Below the pieces are notes generated by a model. That model saw nothing but the letters and a program-made list of their open reading frames with translations, had not been told where the DNA came from and did no database searches. The position numbers and the translations under genes were made by a program. Source: Pohlia nutans (Eukaryota; Streptophyta; Bryopsida; Bryales; Mniaceae). Taken from it: a DNA stretch of 64,000 nt. The stretch is taken from NCBI GenBank assembly GCA_022496805.1, contig CM040089.1:42826372-42890371 (forward strand), written 5' to 3'. This document shows positions 36,092 to 48,785 of this stretch, piece by piece (position 1 is the stretch's first letter; the number at the start of each line of letters is the position of its first letter).

Positions 36092-36644
36092 AAAGACCTC
36101 AACCTTGTAAGAGCCCAATTCAACTCTATTAAAAAAAAAAAACTTTATGAAATGATAGATGAATACCAAAAATGGAGTTGATGTACAAAACAAAGTTGTC
36201 AATGTTAACGTGAAGATCACATCTGTACGGTTGGATTTATCATACTATTTAATAAGTATTTTAAACTTTTTTGCAAGGTTTTCTCTTAAAATTCAAATTG
36301 GAAACCCGCATTAACACAAAAAAAAAGTTAAAATATTGTAATGAAATTGGAATCACATGCTCTATGAGATGGTATGGTTTCCATTATTTGATTGTACTTA
36401 TAATGGGAAATCATGTTTTAGGTCCCAGTTTTTGAACTAAGAATGAAACTTGACATTATCCAATTGTGCGATTAAACAAAAAATCATAATAACCCATTTT
36501 ATAAATCCAAACCGTACAATACATAATAAACTTGCACAAGAACAAAGAGAAGTTTTTGTGGATGAAAACTGTCCAATTCGGATGAAAATCGAAGAACATG
36601 AACATGTTCGTCGTCCAAGTATTAGACATTTGAGCGACAAAGGG
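36092..36644. mobile_element. Truncated TTAA-type element in a TnpD intron
   Basis: It is colinear with the element at 39,482-40,241 from about 36,110 (AATTCAAC) through ATGCTCTATGAGATGGTATG. It ends GCGACAAAGGG followed by TTAC (degenerate TTAA). The left terminus is not recognisable and the segment before the right end is deleted. Confidence 0.55.
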
Positions 36645-39481
36645 TTACAAATCAATTATTACAACTTCAGTGGTAAGTTATTTTGGACATGGAGCCTTAA
36701 TCACTGTGAATAAGCTTAGCACTGCAATTTCAGAGCATTAGCTGGATAGGGAAAAAAGAAAATAATCCATTTGAAAATTATTGTGAATTATTAGATTATA
36801 TGCATATGGGAATTGGAGCCCTGTTCTACTAAGATGCTGTAATATGTGAATAACTTGATCGGCTCAAACATAATGTTTCTCTGCAGACTGTGGACGAACG
36901 AAATGTACGGGGCCCTGCAGGAAGAGGAGAAAGACATACAGAGCGTTACCGCCAGAGAGTCCGTGACGATATTGACGACGGATTCACATGGCCAAGAACA
37001 AATGCAGTGGACATTGAAAACATGGCAAGAGATGCATTCACTCGAGTAGATGACATTCATAATGACGCGGTGCACCACGGGGAGCAGGCACCAATGGATG
37101 CTAACGTCGTTGAGGAAGACGAACAGTGGAATGAGGAGAATTTGGAGCATCTTGTACGAGAATCAACAGAACGTGTTTTTGAGGGCAACACCCTAAACCG
37201 TCTTCAGTGCAGCATTGTGTTGTTTTCCCTCTGCAGTCTGTACTCTGTGCCGCATACGTTCCTCGATGCACTATTGACATGGATATCAGGAGATTTATTG
37301 CCAACCTCAAACTGTTTTCCACGCACGTCTTATGAGGTAAAAAGTATGCTGATGAAGTTGGGGTTGAAGCACAAGCAAATTCACTGTTGCCCAAATGGCC
37401 ATGTATTGTACGAGGGGAACAATGAAGAACTACAGGAATGCCCAGAGTGCAATGAACCACGGTATATTGTTGGGTCTAATCAAGTTCCTCAAAGGGTAGT
37501 GCGGTATTTTGATGTTATTAAACATTTGTTGAGAATGTTTAAGTGTCCTGAAATCGCAAAACACATGACTTGGTACGATACTCATAGATCACGGGATCAG
37601 TTGATGAGGTCTGTATGTGATAGTCACCAATGGAAGTCCATAGATCGCATTTTCCCAGACTTCGCACAAGTGCTGACAAACCTCCGTCTTGGACTAGTTG
37701 GAGATGGCATTATTCCCTTCAAAAAACAATGCCATCAAACACTCCACTTGGGTATTGTTGATTACAATCTACAATCTTCCACCGTGGTTGTTGACCAAAA
37801 AAAATTTCATATCACTGGCAGTGTTAATTCCAGGTCCAAAGTCACCAACAGCAGATAACATAGATGTTTTCATGCAGCCATTAGTACGTGACTTACTGAA
37901 ACTTTAGACAGGAATACCAGCAGTGAACATGTCAAAACCAGAAGGTGAGAGGGGGTTCACTCTCCGAGCTATGCTAATATGGACAGTGAATGATTTCCCA
38001 GCGTATGGACTTCTCTCAGGACAACAAGTGCATGGATACAAAGGCTGTCCATTGTGTGGTGCAGAGACTTGTGCAGAGCATGCGCTACTATTGAAAAAAA
38101 TGATATACTTGGGGGGCAGACGATATTTGCAAGGAGATCACCGATTCCGTAGCGCGCGAGCAGCATTTAATAATCACCAGGAGTGGCAATTGGCTCCAGA
38201 AGCACCAACGGGGGAGGAAGTTCTACGTTGGGGGAGTCAGAGATCGCAATTTCTTAGCGACGGCGGTATTGAGAACTCAAACGTGGACCCAGTGAAGCTA
38301 CATGGTGTGAAACGCAGAAGTATTCTTTTTTATCTCCCTTATTGGAAGGTACGTAAGTCCTAAATAAAAAGTGAAGGAGTGTATGTATATGCAACTAATT
38401 AAACTGTAATGAGTATAGTAGGTAGTTCCTATGTTTTTTTTACATTTGGAAGCAATGGTAAATTCTGAACAATTTTCAGGATAAGTATATTTGTATAGTG
38501 TACAGCACATGCAATAGCAAAGTGATTGACAGTATGGGTATGTAGAACACCAAACAGCCCAAAAATGAAGTAGGAATTTTGGCCCAACAATAATGAACAT
38601 GCAGTATATATATTATGAGGGTAAATATCTATGAATCGTGTAGGTTATCATGTATGGATTGGGATAATGAGGCGCTCACTACTGGCCTGGATCGGGAAAT
38701 GCACATTATAATTTTCCATGTGATGTTGGGGTTAGTGACTACAGCGTTATGGTAACTTAGTGATATACATTTAGTAATGATGGTGACCAGAAGCCACTCA
38801 AATTAACCCAAATAGTCTACATACCATACTATTCGCATTTTTTGGAAGAGCGTCTAAAAGTATTATGTTCCGGAATATACTATGAAAATTAGTGAGTATG
38901 TGACATTCATGTGAATCATTAGGGTAACAAATTAATCTTACAATATATTTCTCTGTACGGAACCAAATATTGGGTTGATGGAGAACTGCACACACTTGTA
39001 CAGTAGTAATTTCACAGCAAAATAAAATCAAGAATTACAGAACACAACCTTTAAATATGAGTACTTATTTTTTGTTTACGGAAAAGAAAGTCAGTGGTCG
39101 CAGTCGCACTGTAATGTAGTGCTTGGGGAATGGCGAAGCTTGCCATGGTGAGCATCAAGATGCAAAACAGAACGATTTACTTGGATTGAAGAAAATGAAA
39201 AAGGTGTGGTTGACAGAACAATGTACTAAATTGTGAAGTGTTGGAATTTTATAGAGATTGTGGGGCATGCAATCGAAGATAGATGTTGAAAACGGGAGTG
39301 TATTGTGTATCATCCCATATGAACAATTTCTATTTTCTAACGTAGCGTTAATGAAATGTGTGTTAAACAGTAAAAATACAAACTGATGGAGAGTAAAATG
39401 TAGTAAATGTCAAAGTTCATTCAATTTTGCTGTACCTGGATTTACCAGGTGTGTGAATAATGTATTTCACGTGCAGATGAA

Positions 39482-40241
39482 CCCTTTGAGGCCCCAATTC
39501 AACACTGTTTTCAAAGAAACATGATAAAATGTTAAATGAATACCAAAACTGGAGGTGCTGTACAAAGCAAATATGTAAGTGTCAAGAAGAAGATGACATT
39601 TGTACGGTTGGATTATCATATTTGTTATGAAGTATTTTTAATTATGTTTGCAAGGTTCTCTATTGAAATTTGATTAAAAATCCTGCACTAACACAAAGAA
39701 AGTTTAAAAAATTGTAAAGAAATTGGAATAACATGCTCTATGAGATGGTATGGGTTCCATTATGTGATCCTACTTATGTTGAGAAATCATGTTGTAGGTC
39801 TCACTTTTTGAACTAAGAATGGAAATTGACAGAAACCAAGTGTGTGATTTTTCCATACAACATAATAACCCAATTCAAAAATCCTAACTGTACAAGAGAT
39901 AGTAAACTTGTTGAAGAACGAAGATAAATTTATGTGGATGAAAATTGGCCAATTCTTATGAGAATCAAACAACTTGAATCTATTTGTCACCCAAATACGG
40001 TAGAGGGCTCCAAAACCAACAGGGGTTTTCCCTCTAACAGAGTCTATAACATGCATTTATTTTAGAACACAAATCTAGACACATCGTACAGATCTTATCG
40101 AATGTTGACCAAAATGAGAAGTTATCTATGATCTACCTAGATTTAGTATCTAGGATGATTAGTGTGCCTAGAGTTTCTAGGAATTAGGACCCTGTTGGTT
40201 TTGGATCCGTATACCGTATCGGACACAGGAGCGTCAAAGGG
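39482..40241. mobile_element. TTAA-type TIR element in the TnpD intron, with an adjoining inverted fragment
   Basis: The ends are CCCTTTGAGGCCCC and ...GGAGCGTCAAAGGG, an imperfect inverted pair, with TTAA at 40,242-40,245 and degenerate TGAA at 39,478-39,481. Immediately after it, 40,246-40,433 resembles the left part of the same family in inverted orientation, ending ...GGACGTTAATGGG before another TTAA. It lies in the 2.5-kb intron between the Transposase_21 and DUF4218 exons. Confidence 0.6.
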
Positions 40242-43200
40242 TTAAAGCTTGAAACGGAATAACAGTGCACGATGATAATATCCTTATTTGAATTCACTGA
40301 TCCTTGATAAGACATGATTATAGTTCACATTGACATTTACAACTTTGCTTTGTATGTCAAGTCCACTTTTGATTGTCATAAACCGTTTTTTAATGTATTT
40401 TTGTAAACAGTGTTCAATCGGGACGTTAATGGGTTAATGAAAGAGGACCTCTGAGCCTGTAGTTAGACTGGAAGATTTACAACATGTCTTGTAACTTATA
40501 TTTGGTAATATTATGAAGTAATGGTATGCTGAGCTTCTGATGTGATGTACGAGGAAATATAATTTATACGTCTGGGGACAGGTACTCCATAAACAACAGG
40601 CTATGTTCAACAAACATATCATGGTAACCAAACTAACAAGTTGTAAGCATATATAAGTAGTGTACTTGACATTTTTGTTTCCAGTGAACAGCAGTAAGTA
40701 CAATTGAAGGTCATACCATTTTAGTCTGGCTGTCCTGTAAGTATATTGTAATTGAAAAATGAGTAGTACACAATAAGTCAAAGGTATTACTTATGGCAAA
40801 CTATTGTCACTGATAATGTTTTTTGTTTTTGGTAATAGGATCTACCCGTGCGACATATTTTAGACGTCATGCACTGCGAGAAGAATATAGCAGAAAATAT
40901 ACTGAAGACTCCCCAACAGTTAGGAGAAAAAGACTCCCCAACAGTTAGGGCGGATTTGCAGGCACGTGGCATCAGACCGCACCTCCATCTACAACCTATT
41001 GGGCCAAACGGTGATAGGTACTACATGCCAGATGCATCATATGTGCTTTCAGCGGAGGACAAGGCAAAATTATTGCGGGTGCTAAAGTCTCTAAAAACAC
41101 CAACTAATTATGTGTCAGCATGGCATAAAAAAATTAGCAAAGGGAAATTAAGCGGCCTCAAATCCCACGACTTCCATGTTTTGTTACAACAGATTTTACC
41201 ACTATGTTTCCGGAAGGTGTCAAACAAATCCCTTGCTGGGGCGGTGATAAGACTAAGCAGGGTGTTTAGGAAGTTGTGTGCGAAAACAGTTAATGGTGAG
41301 GAAAAGGAACAATTATTAGCTGATTCTGCTGAGACTATGTGCATGCTCGAGAAGGAGTTTCCACCTGCCTTTTTCGACATAATGTCCCATTTACCTAATC
41401 ACTTGGTTGAACAATTGTTTGAGTGTGGGCCTGTTTACACGAGGTGGATGTACCCATATGAACGATATTTCAAAACACTAAAAGGCTATGTCCGTAACTT
41501 AGCCAAACCAGAAGGTAGCATAGCACAGGGATATCATGTAGAAGAAGCTTTGGGGTTTATAACAGAGTATATGTTAGATTACAACATTACCTCTCGAAGA
41601 ATGTGGGACGAGAAGGAGGAACCAACGATGGTGGACAAAATTTTGGAGGGGAAGGGAAAGCCGAAATTGTTGTCAGAAGGTTTGAGGAATGCAATGCATG
41701 ATTTTGTGTTGGACAATGCTTCCCACATAGAACCGTATCGGGAGTAAGTTACTCATATCCCTACACTATGACTTACATGCATGTGACACGATATTTTGAG
41801 GCACATATTATGTATATTGCATTTGTGGAAAAGAAAGTATAAATGTATAAATGTGCTCTTAGAGTAACAGAAATTATTAAAATGAAAGAAGGACTGTGAG
41901 AGGAATACGAAGTTCACCATAAAGCGAGAATACAACGAGACAATTATAGTTGAAGCTTATGGACGTTCCCAAATAAGTATGAGAGGATTTTGTATAGTTT
42001 GCACATTTGAAACTGCTAGGTTTGAGGTAATTAGTGAAAATGGGTCTATGAGAAACTGATCATGTCTTCTCTAGGATGATTATACAGAATAAGTGATTGA
42101 AAGGTGACTTTTCCTGGAGTGGGCATTATTCCAGTTTAGTTTAATTCAAAGTGCATGATGTTGATTTGGTTCTACAAGATGACGTCAGAACATGAATAGA
42201 ATACTTGACACGGAATTCAGAGTTGCAGAGGTGGGTAATAATGGGTTTTGAAAATGATGTCCTCTGTTGTTAGAAATGGAGAATCTGAAAAAAATTGGAA
42301 CTATGGCGAAGCATACAAACAATGTTGTAGTATAGGAACTCTGTAGGTACAGAGTGAAGGTAATGATGAATACATATGTGTAATGGGATTAATTGGTTGT
42401 TTTCAAGAAACATTGATACAAGTGATTATGTATATTTATACATGGCCTGTATGGGCATTAAGAAATGGGATTGGTCTGTTTTCATGTTCTATGACCCCAA
42501 AACATTTGACAGTGGATGGTCCGGAACATGATGTAGGAGGTATCAAATGATATGGGAAGAGAGGAGGATTGAACGCACAAAGTTCCGTAGAAGACACCCA
42601 CGGCGAAATGGAAGAGCTGGGGCACCATTTCCTGCCGGAATGGAAGAGATTCAACCCTTTGCCCAATGGCTTGAAGCAGATGTTCGACACGCAATAGACT
42701 AGGGGATGGTGGTACCAGATGACGTCGAAGACTCCTCCAAACCACCGTCCCTACAGGCCCAAAGATTCAGAAGTATGTACTCTTACGGCTACCACTTTCG
42801 GGTGAAAAGTGCAGAGGAAAACGTGAATAGTACTTGTGACTCCGGAGTAGCCGGAATTTTCCGTAGGCCTTGTCGTTCAGGGAGGCGAGATCCAAACCCA
42901 ATTAATGCCAACCTAGAGTACATAGGTCAAATTTTGGAGATCGTGGAATTGAACTACAGACGACATTGCACAGTGGTGCTAGTTTGTGATTGGGTTAAGG
43001 CAAACTATAGAGGGAAGAATGCTACAGTCAAGAAAGATGAATGGGGGTTCACAATGGCTAATTTTAATGCACTTGTACCATTCGGATATGAGTCCTTTGC
43101 TTTTCCGATTCATTGTGACCAGGTATTTTTCTCTGACGATGAAGACGAGCCAGGATGGAGGGTAGTATTACGAACCGAGGTGAGGGGTCGGAGAATTGAC

Positions 43201-43419
43201 AATGAAATGGATGAACAAGAGGAGGCAGAAATGTTTGCCATAGGACGAGATTCGGATTTTGAGGGGTTTCGAGCGCCCGCAAAAATCCCTGAGACAAATC
43301 GAGAACCTCTTGCCACCGGAAGGCACATTCGAATGCCTCAAATTGTGGACCAGGGGAGAGAAGATCATGCCGAAGCATTTGACAGGGATGTTGGAGAGTC
43401 ATCTGAAGAGGATGATTAG

Positions 43420-44888
43420 TTTGATTGAAACGAGGTAAGTGGTTTTTATCTATGGTCGTTTAGCTTTAATGTAGATATAAATTTATTTGTGAAAGCTGCA
43501 TGGGGAGGAACAAAGAAAGATTAGAATATATAATATGTGTAGAGTGATAATGCAAGGCCGTTCCATAGCTTGGAACAGTGTACCACGAAATAAGTGAGGT
43601 TGAGATAAAACGAACACTTTGAATGGACAATAATTGTTTCCGGATATTATTTTACATGACTTTGATAGAGCTGGTGCAGTAGTCATAAGTGAAAAAACTC
43701 AGTGTCATGAATATGTAGTTCACAACGACGTTGTAATTGGGTATGGTTTTTTCAAAAATTCCAGTATGTTCTTTGTAAATGTGATGCACCAAGTAAACAG
43801 TCCCGGGCTCTGCTTACTCGCACACATAAGAGAACTTTGTTTGCAGATCAAGGGGTATAGAGAGGCTAACATAGTGATGTGAAATAGGTACATGGGATGT
43901 ATCAGTCCATGTACAGGACAACATACAAGGAAGAGGCAGGTAGCGTGATGTAGCCTAGGGAAACCATTGTCATTGGAGTAGTTACATATATTTGATTTTT
44001 CCAGAGAAATCATCACCCTCATGAAAGCTTAACTTATATCAACAGGTGATTGATGGAAGACTCAGATGACAAGAAAGTGGAGCTAAATCATAAGAGTTGC
44101 AGCACATGATTGTAATGGCAGTTTCAGAGGAAAGGCCGCATACATGCCAATGTAATTTCAGCTTTATCCATACTAGTTTCATGTGGAGGTCAGCACAACA
44201 ATAGGATGTACACATTAGAATGCACCATGCCATGGCAACAGAACATCCCTTCAATTGCTAGTACCTGATACAAGCAAAGCATCGCAGAGTATTTGGAACG
44301 GTGGAAGTACTGTTCACTTTAAAATTGCGGTTACACACGTTAAATGGATGTTTTTTACATTTCAATGAATATTACCATATTGGGGACAGTACTGTACACG
44401 TGTTGGAAATTACTTCTGGGATGATGTACATACCATTGGTGGGCATTGGAAAATGGTACCGTCAGAAGAGTTAATTTATTTTTAGTTGTATCTGTTCTTT
44501 ATTTACCTAATTTGATTAAGTTCTTACACAATGGTGGAACTTTTTTACACATGGTAAGTAACAGATTTCAAAAGGAAATATAACTATGGTCAAACAGATC
44601 ATCATGTAACAAAGAGTAAAACATGAAGAAGTTACGGCAGGACATATGTGGAGGGCGGTGGAAATAAATTGATATCCAGAACGTTAATTAACCTTTACTT
44701 CAAATTTACATCACTGAGACTAATGGATATGCCACATAAGCAACACATGGGGCCCACGACACATACTTGCTTCTGAAAAAAAAACAATGCCCGAACCAAC
44801 AAAAATGCAGCAGGTTTTTTGACTAAGTGCACAGAAAAAATGAAGTTCAGTTGGAATGGTCATTGTAGTAACTAAATCAACAGGAATG
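43420..44888. other. Right sub-terminal region of the 29.8-kb element
   Basis: Non-coding between the TnpD stop and the right terminal repeat. No gene and no strong tandem sub-terminal array was seen by eye. Confidence 0.5.
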
Positions 44889-44930
44889 TGTTGGTTTTTT
44901 GTTGACCCGGTCACAGTTTTTCTACTAGTG
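44889..44930. repeat. Right terminal inverted repeat of the 29.8-kb CACTA element
   Basis: It ends TTTTTCTACTAGTG and is followed by the TAG target duplication (44,931-44,933). It is complementary to 15,147-15,187. Confidence 0.9.
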
Positions 44931-45147
44931 TAGCGAATGCTTTCATTTGTTCACTTGTATGCTGGTTTGGATTGTTGTGTTTACAATGCTTGATTTGTTT
45001 TCGATTCATAGCTTTTCATGAAGTAAATGAACTAAAACAATAGCATCGAGTGTTTTTTGGTGGGTTGCAAGTTATAGGCCTACTTGGCATCTTCCTTGTC
45101 TAATCCTACTCTTTGTGTTCATTCATGTTTAAGCAGTCTTGAAATTT

Positions 45148-45470
45148 ATGCCAGACTTATTGTGGCATTAAAGCATTTGAAATGTGTGTGTTTTGCAAGT
45201 CCATGTTTCATTCTATTATCATCACATTACAAGAAGAAACGATCGCCAGATTACTTCAATGTTAGATTTGTTAACATGAATAATGCAAAACATGCAAATT
45301 TATCACATACATAGCACTTATTGTGGCATCACAATGCCTATGTGAGTTTTGCAAGTCCATGTTTCATTCTAAAATCGCCACATTACAATAAGAAATAAAA
45401 TTTTGCCAAATTACCACATTGTTAGGTTTGTTAATGCCGATAATGCACAACATGCAATTTTCATGATGCC
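45148..45470. repeat. Two-copy tandem duplication, unit about 162 bp
   Basis: ACTTATTGTGGCAT at about 45,155 and again at about 45,318 is followed in both by TTTTGCAAGTCCATGTTTCA, a CACATTACAA run and AATGTTAG-type sequence. No gene is involved. Confidence 0.8.
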
Positions 45471-45997
45471 AAAATGAACCCTCTTTGTTTTGTTGGTTGC
45501 CAATTTTTTTTTATACTTCCACTTGTGTTTTGCCAATAATTGTTCTACCAATGCTAGTATAGTTGCCTATTTGTTGTAGTAAAAAGTCTCCTATAGCCAC
45601 CTATAGTCTTTTGGAAAATGAGCTCAACGTCACATCAACACTCAATCTTCGCTAGCTAGTGCCACTGTGACTCATCCGTGGAACTGAAAGAAAAGGCTAC
45701 CTACCTTTATATTACCGGTATTTTTTTCTTTTCTTCTTTTTGAAACAAATGATTGCTTTACTTCCATTGCACAACAACAAATTACAAACATCACACTGTG
45801 AATGAAGAGAACATATTTCCACTGCTCTCCGTGGATGATTTTTTGTAATTTTCTTCTTACAATATGTGGACTAGACCAAAAGCCCCACCAGTATTTCTTT
45901 TGGCAAACAATGAACGCACTTGTCAAATTTCAGTCAACGATTCTGCACACCCTTTTGGTTGTCAAACCCAGAATTCCAGTAAAGCTTCAACCAGGAC

Positions 45998-46042
45998 GGG
46001 CCGGGTCTGAAATTTCGCGCCCGGCCTTACCAGACCCGGCCC
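45998..46042. promoter_or_regulatory. GC-rich inverted repeat upstream of the glutaredoxin gene
   Basis: GGGCCGGGTCTG (45,998-46,009) and CAGACCCGGCCC (46,031-46,042) form a perfect 12-bp stem with a 21-base loop, about 180 bp before the ATG. It lies in the promoter or the 5' UTR; a regulatory role is only a possibility. Confidence 0.45.
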
Positions 46043-46221
46043 AGCCAAAGCAGTTCTGAGCCGTGCGATCAAACCTCAGCAGATTGATTCAGCTGAAGCC
46101 ACGTCCATCGTCTCTCCCGATTTCACAAGAGCACCCTAAAACCTAATAAGAACCTCTGCTTCATCTGCACCTCCCGATCGTCGCAAAGGGACCGACGGAG
46201 AGCACCATTCACACCTCTTCG

Positions 46222-48785
46222 ATGGCGATGCTATCGTGGCTTTCTTTTGCTGTGGCCCTTCTGGTGCTGCTGAGCTCCCCTGTCGTCGAAGCAGGAAGTA
46301 GCGATGAAGCGTTGGCTTTCGTGAAGAAGACCGTGGCGGACCACCCGCTCGTCATCTTCTCCAAGTCCTACTGCCCGTAAGTTACCAATTCATTGCATCG
46401 TTTCCTGCTCCAGTCTTACTTTTTCTTTTTAATTTTTGTTTTAGTTACGGTCTTTGTTTTAGCTCGCCAGTTTCTTTGTTTTTGGACTGTAAGAGCATTC
46501 TCAATGCAACCCTCCAAACCATCTGACACCCAGTATTTTGGATGATAAGCATCCTGAAATAGCATAGAGTCCAAGTATCTGTAAAGTTTGGAGAGTCCTT
46601 CAAACCACCCTGCGATTTGACTAGATGTAGATAGAAGTTATGCGATGAAACCTTGTCACTATATTCTAAGTAAGTGAGAGTTGTGATTCTTCCATTAACT
46701 ATATATACCGTGCACATAAAGAGTAAGAATGTGATTGGGTCGCTTGAAATTGAATTTTAGACGAAACTGTGTTTTGAAAGGTGCTTTAAAAGGTCTAGAG
46801 AGTGAGATTGGGTCGCTTGAAATTGAATTATAGATGAATCTGTACTTTGAAAGGTGCTTTGAAAGGTCTAGACTGAGGATGCCCTAAGGTAGGAACACTC
46901 AAAATTGCCAGTCATTTAGTATTATTAGGCTGATGTGTTGGTGGTGAATGGTGTAGCACTGTAGCATTCCAACGCTTCAAATAATGCATTATTTGAATAC
47001 CGTAAGCAAAAGTTATGAAGGTTCAAGGTCTGAAATCGTTTCTTCGACGATGGGTACATTTTGATTAAGCGATGTACACCAGCTGAATGTTTTGGCGTTT
47101 TAAGTCCCCCGATGTTCCTACTTCAACTCTGTGTTTTGAAGCCTGCGAGGTTTCGAGTCTTTAGAAATTAGAGTTTTAGGGTAAAGACTGTTTTGGTTCA
47201 CATGGTGGATTGGTCACTTGCTGACGTGTTTCTTTTTGAGAATGTGCAGATATTGCAGGCGTGCGAAGTCAATTTTTGAGGCTATGAAGGAGAAGCCGTT
47301 TGTTATTGAGCTTGACGAAAGAGGTATAAGTTATCAATTGTTTTAGTGGTTTTGCTTCTACATTCTGTATTCTAGTACTCCCTACGTTTCAAAATAAATG
47401 TTTTAGTTTTTGGCAAAAAATGTTTATCGTTAATAGTAATATGTCGTTTTTTGTGTCACTCTCATGTCCACCCCGTTTGAAGTATAAACTTAGGACAAAA
47501 AGTAGGAAAAAAAAATTGTCAAAAACTAGGACACTTATTTCGAAACGGAGGGATTATTTGTTCTATTACGAGTTTGAGGAATGCCATCACCTAGATTACA
47601 CTAGACTGTAGAAGAGAGCTAGTTTTACTTTGGATGATGAGAGGCTCGTGTGGTATTGTTAGTGTATTGAGGTACTGGCAGCTAGTGCATGTCCAATTCT
47701 TCAATCTGGTTTTTTGGTTTTTTTGGCATGGTTATTAACAGAGGCTTATCTTATTGCAGATGATGGAGATGACATTCAACAGGCACTAAGCAAATTTGTA
47801 GGCCGCCGCACCGTTCCTCAAGTGTTCATCCATGGGGAGCATCTTGGAGGATCTGATGGTACCAAATCTCTTTCTCTGTCTTTGTCGATGATTGATCATA
47901 TTTCAAGAAATCTAGCATTAATAATTGGAGAGCTAGGTTTTCACATTTTGTCTATGGAGAATGAATCTTGACAAAATGCCATGGATGCCTACTTGATAAC
48001 ACTTTTTGTGAGTGGTTTCGTCCTATTGACCATTTTGTGGATGGCCATTCAAAAAGAATCTTGACCATGGATGATAAAATGACATGGATGCCTACTTGGC
48101 AGCACTTTTTGTCAGTAGTCTTGTCCTATTGACCATTTTGTGGAGTGATCTAAATATCATCAGCCCCACAGTATGGTCAAACAAATAAGAATGATTAAAC
48201 TAATTTAACCTGTTTCTTTTTTAATGTCTTGCTATCTCATTTGTGGCTTCCAAATAGCTATGTCTCGACCTAAGCTTTTTACTTGTCCTCGAGACTTGTG
48301 TGGAGAAGTGTAAACCGGCCTTGAGCTCCTATTTCTGTTAACCCCTAAGCGTCTGAAACGCCCAATATGGCCATCTGCATCGTTGAACTTTGCAACGTGG
48401 CATTTACTCATATTTTCCTTGGTTTTCTGATTGCAATAGATCATTTTAAAGCTCTTGTTTTATACTACAAGATCAACAGTGTCGATCTTGTCAAACTGAA
48501 GTCATTTTCACTCAAACAGATGATTTGCAGCAGGGGGTCCAATTTTCCTACACTACAGAAAATACTGTGGATGCTTGGGGGTTAAATCTGGAACAAGTAT
48601 GAGTAGACTGCTTTTTTTCAACTCTTATGTTTGAATTCGCTTGGATATTTTTCTGACCTTGATTTCCCGTTACTCTCAATCTTGGTGTAGACACTGTTGC
48701 TGCTGAGCAAAGTGGGCGTCTGAAGAAGCTTCTGAAGGCTTCTTCTTCCGCCAGCAAGGAGCAGAAATTCAAGTCTGAACTATGA
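46222..48785 (+). CDS. Secretory-pathway CPYC glutaredoxin, four exons
   Basis: A glutathione-dependent dithiol oxidoreductase. Exons are 46,222-46,376, 47,250-47,323, 47,760-47,858 and 48,691-48,785; lengths sum to 423 bp, giving 140 residues, and all junctions are GT-AG. Residues 1-24 form a hydrophobic signal peptide (LSFAVALLVLLSS, then VVEA). The active site CPYC is at 51-54, its proline codon split by intron 1. The glutathione-binding RRTVPQVFI and the GGSDDT motif follow. Signal peptide, CPYC and length resemble Arabidopsis GRXC3/GRXC4, which enter the secretory pathway. Intron 1 contains a Tourist-like MITE, intron 2 a Stowaway MITE and intron 3 a tandem duplication. The frame stays open for 83 codons beyond the stop (see separate entry). 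Which GRXC orthologue it is remains open. Confidence 0.93.
46493..46884. mobile_element. Tourist-like (PIF/Harbinger) MITE in glutaredoxin intron 1
   Basis: The ends GAGCATTCTCAATG and ...GAGGATGCCC are imperfect inverted repeats, and TAA flanks both (46,490-46,492 and 46,885-46,887). It is 392 bp and non-coding. It contains an internal 71-bp direct duplication (about 46,733-46,870; GATTGGGTCGCTTGAAATTG occurs twice). Confidence 0.7.
47378..47554. mobile_element. Stowaway-type (Tc1/mariner) MITE in glutaredoxin intron 2
   Basis: It begins CTCCCTACGTTTCAAAATAA and ends ...TATTTCGAAACGGAGGGAT, with TA on both sides. It is 177 bp, the classic CTCCCTCCG Stowaway terminus. Its internal TTTGTGTCACTCTCATGTCC is shared with the MITE at 56,891. 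Confidence 0.85.
47969..48143. repeat. Two-copy direct duplication in glutaredoxin intron 3
   Basis: ATGGATGCCTACTTG followed by a CACTTTTTGT run and TCCTATTGACCATTTTGTGG occurs twice with an offset of about 95 bp. Confidence 0.8.

Larger units (their letters stand above)
35403..43419 (+). pseudogene. TnpD-like CACTA transposase (Transposase_21, DUF4218, DUF4216), inactivated
   Basis: Phase-compatible exons are 35,403-35,583 (N-terminal zinc-binding transposase-associated region, YPCACNRCRGS), 36,887-38,348, 40,839-41,743 and 42,537-43,419. The second holds the Transposase_21 catalytic domain (NLRLGLVGDG, NLPPWL, LIPGPKSP, WTVNDFPAYG). The third is DUF4218 (LPVRHILDVMHCEKN, HLVEQLFECGPVYTRWMYP, ERYFKTLKGYVRN). 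The fourth is DUF4216-like (DWVKANYRG, FGYESFAFPI). There are three lesions: a one-base gain in the A-run at 37,721-37,726 shifts frame, TAG stands at 37,905-37,907 where the family has Trp, and TAG stands at 42,700-42,702. The catalytic transposase is therefore broken although the exon structure is preserved. Introns contain TTAA-type elements. A coding-like stretch at about 35,670-35,755 (NPKDNVPKWHDLVDLEG) may be a lost exon. Confidence 0.9.
15147..44930. mobile_element. 29.8-kb CACTA (En/Spm) transposon with nested insertions and captured host exons
   Basis: The left end (CACTAGTAGAAAACTGTGAC, continuing GGGTCAACAAGAAATCAACA) is matched at 44,889-44,930 by its inverted complement with one extra A, giving terminal inverted repeats of about 41 bp. 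TAG flanks both ends (15,144-15,146 and 44,931-44,933), the 3-bp duplication expected of this superfamily. Inside are a minus-strand TnpA-like gene (about 21.8-30.05 kb), a plus-strand TnpD-like transposase (35.4-43.4 kb), four captured TPS exons (16.5-21.05 kb), a nested 3.0-kb CACTA element (17,725-20,747), and TTAA-type elements (34.1, 36.1 and 39.5 kb). Interpreting the whole interval as one insertion rests on the matched ends and duplication. The broken TnpD means this copy is probably not autonomous now. Confidence 0.88.
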
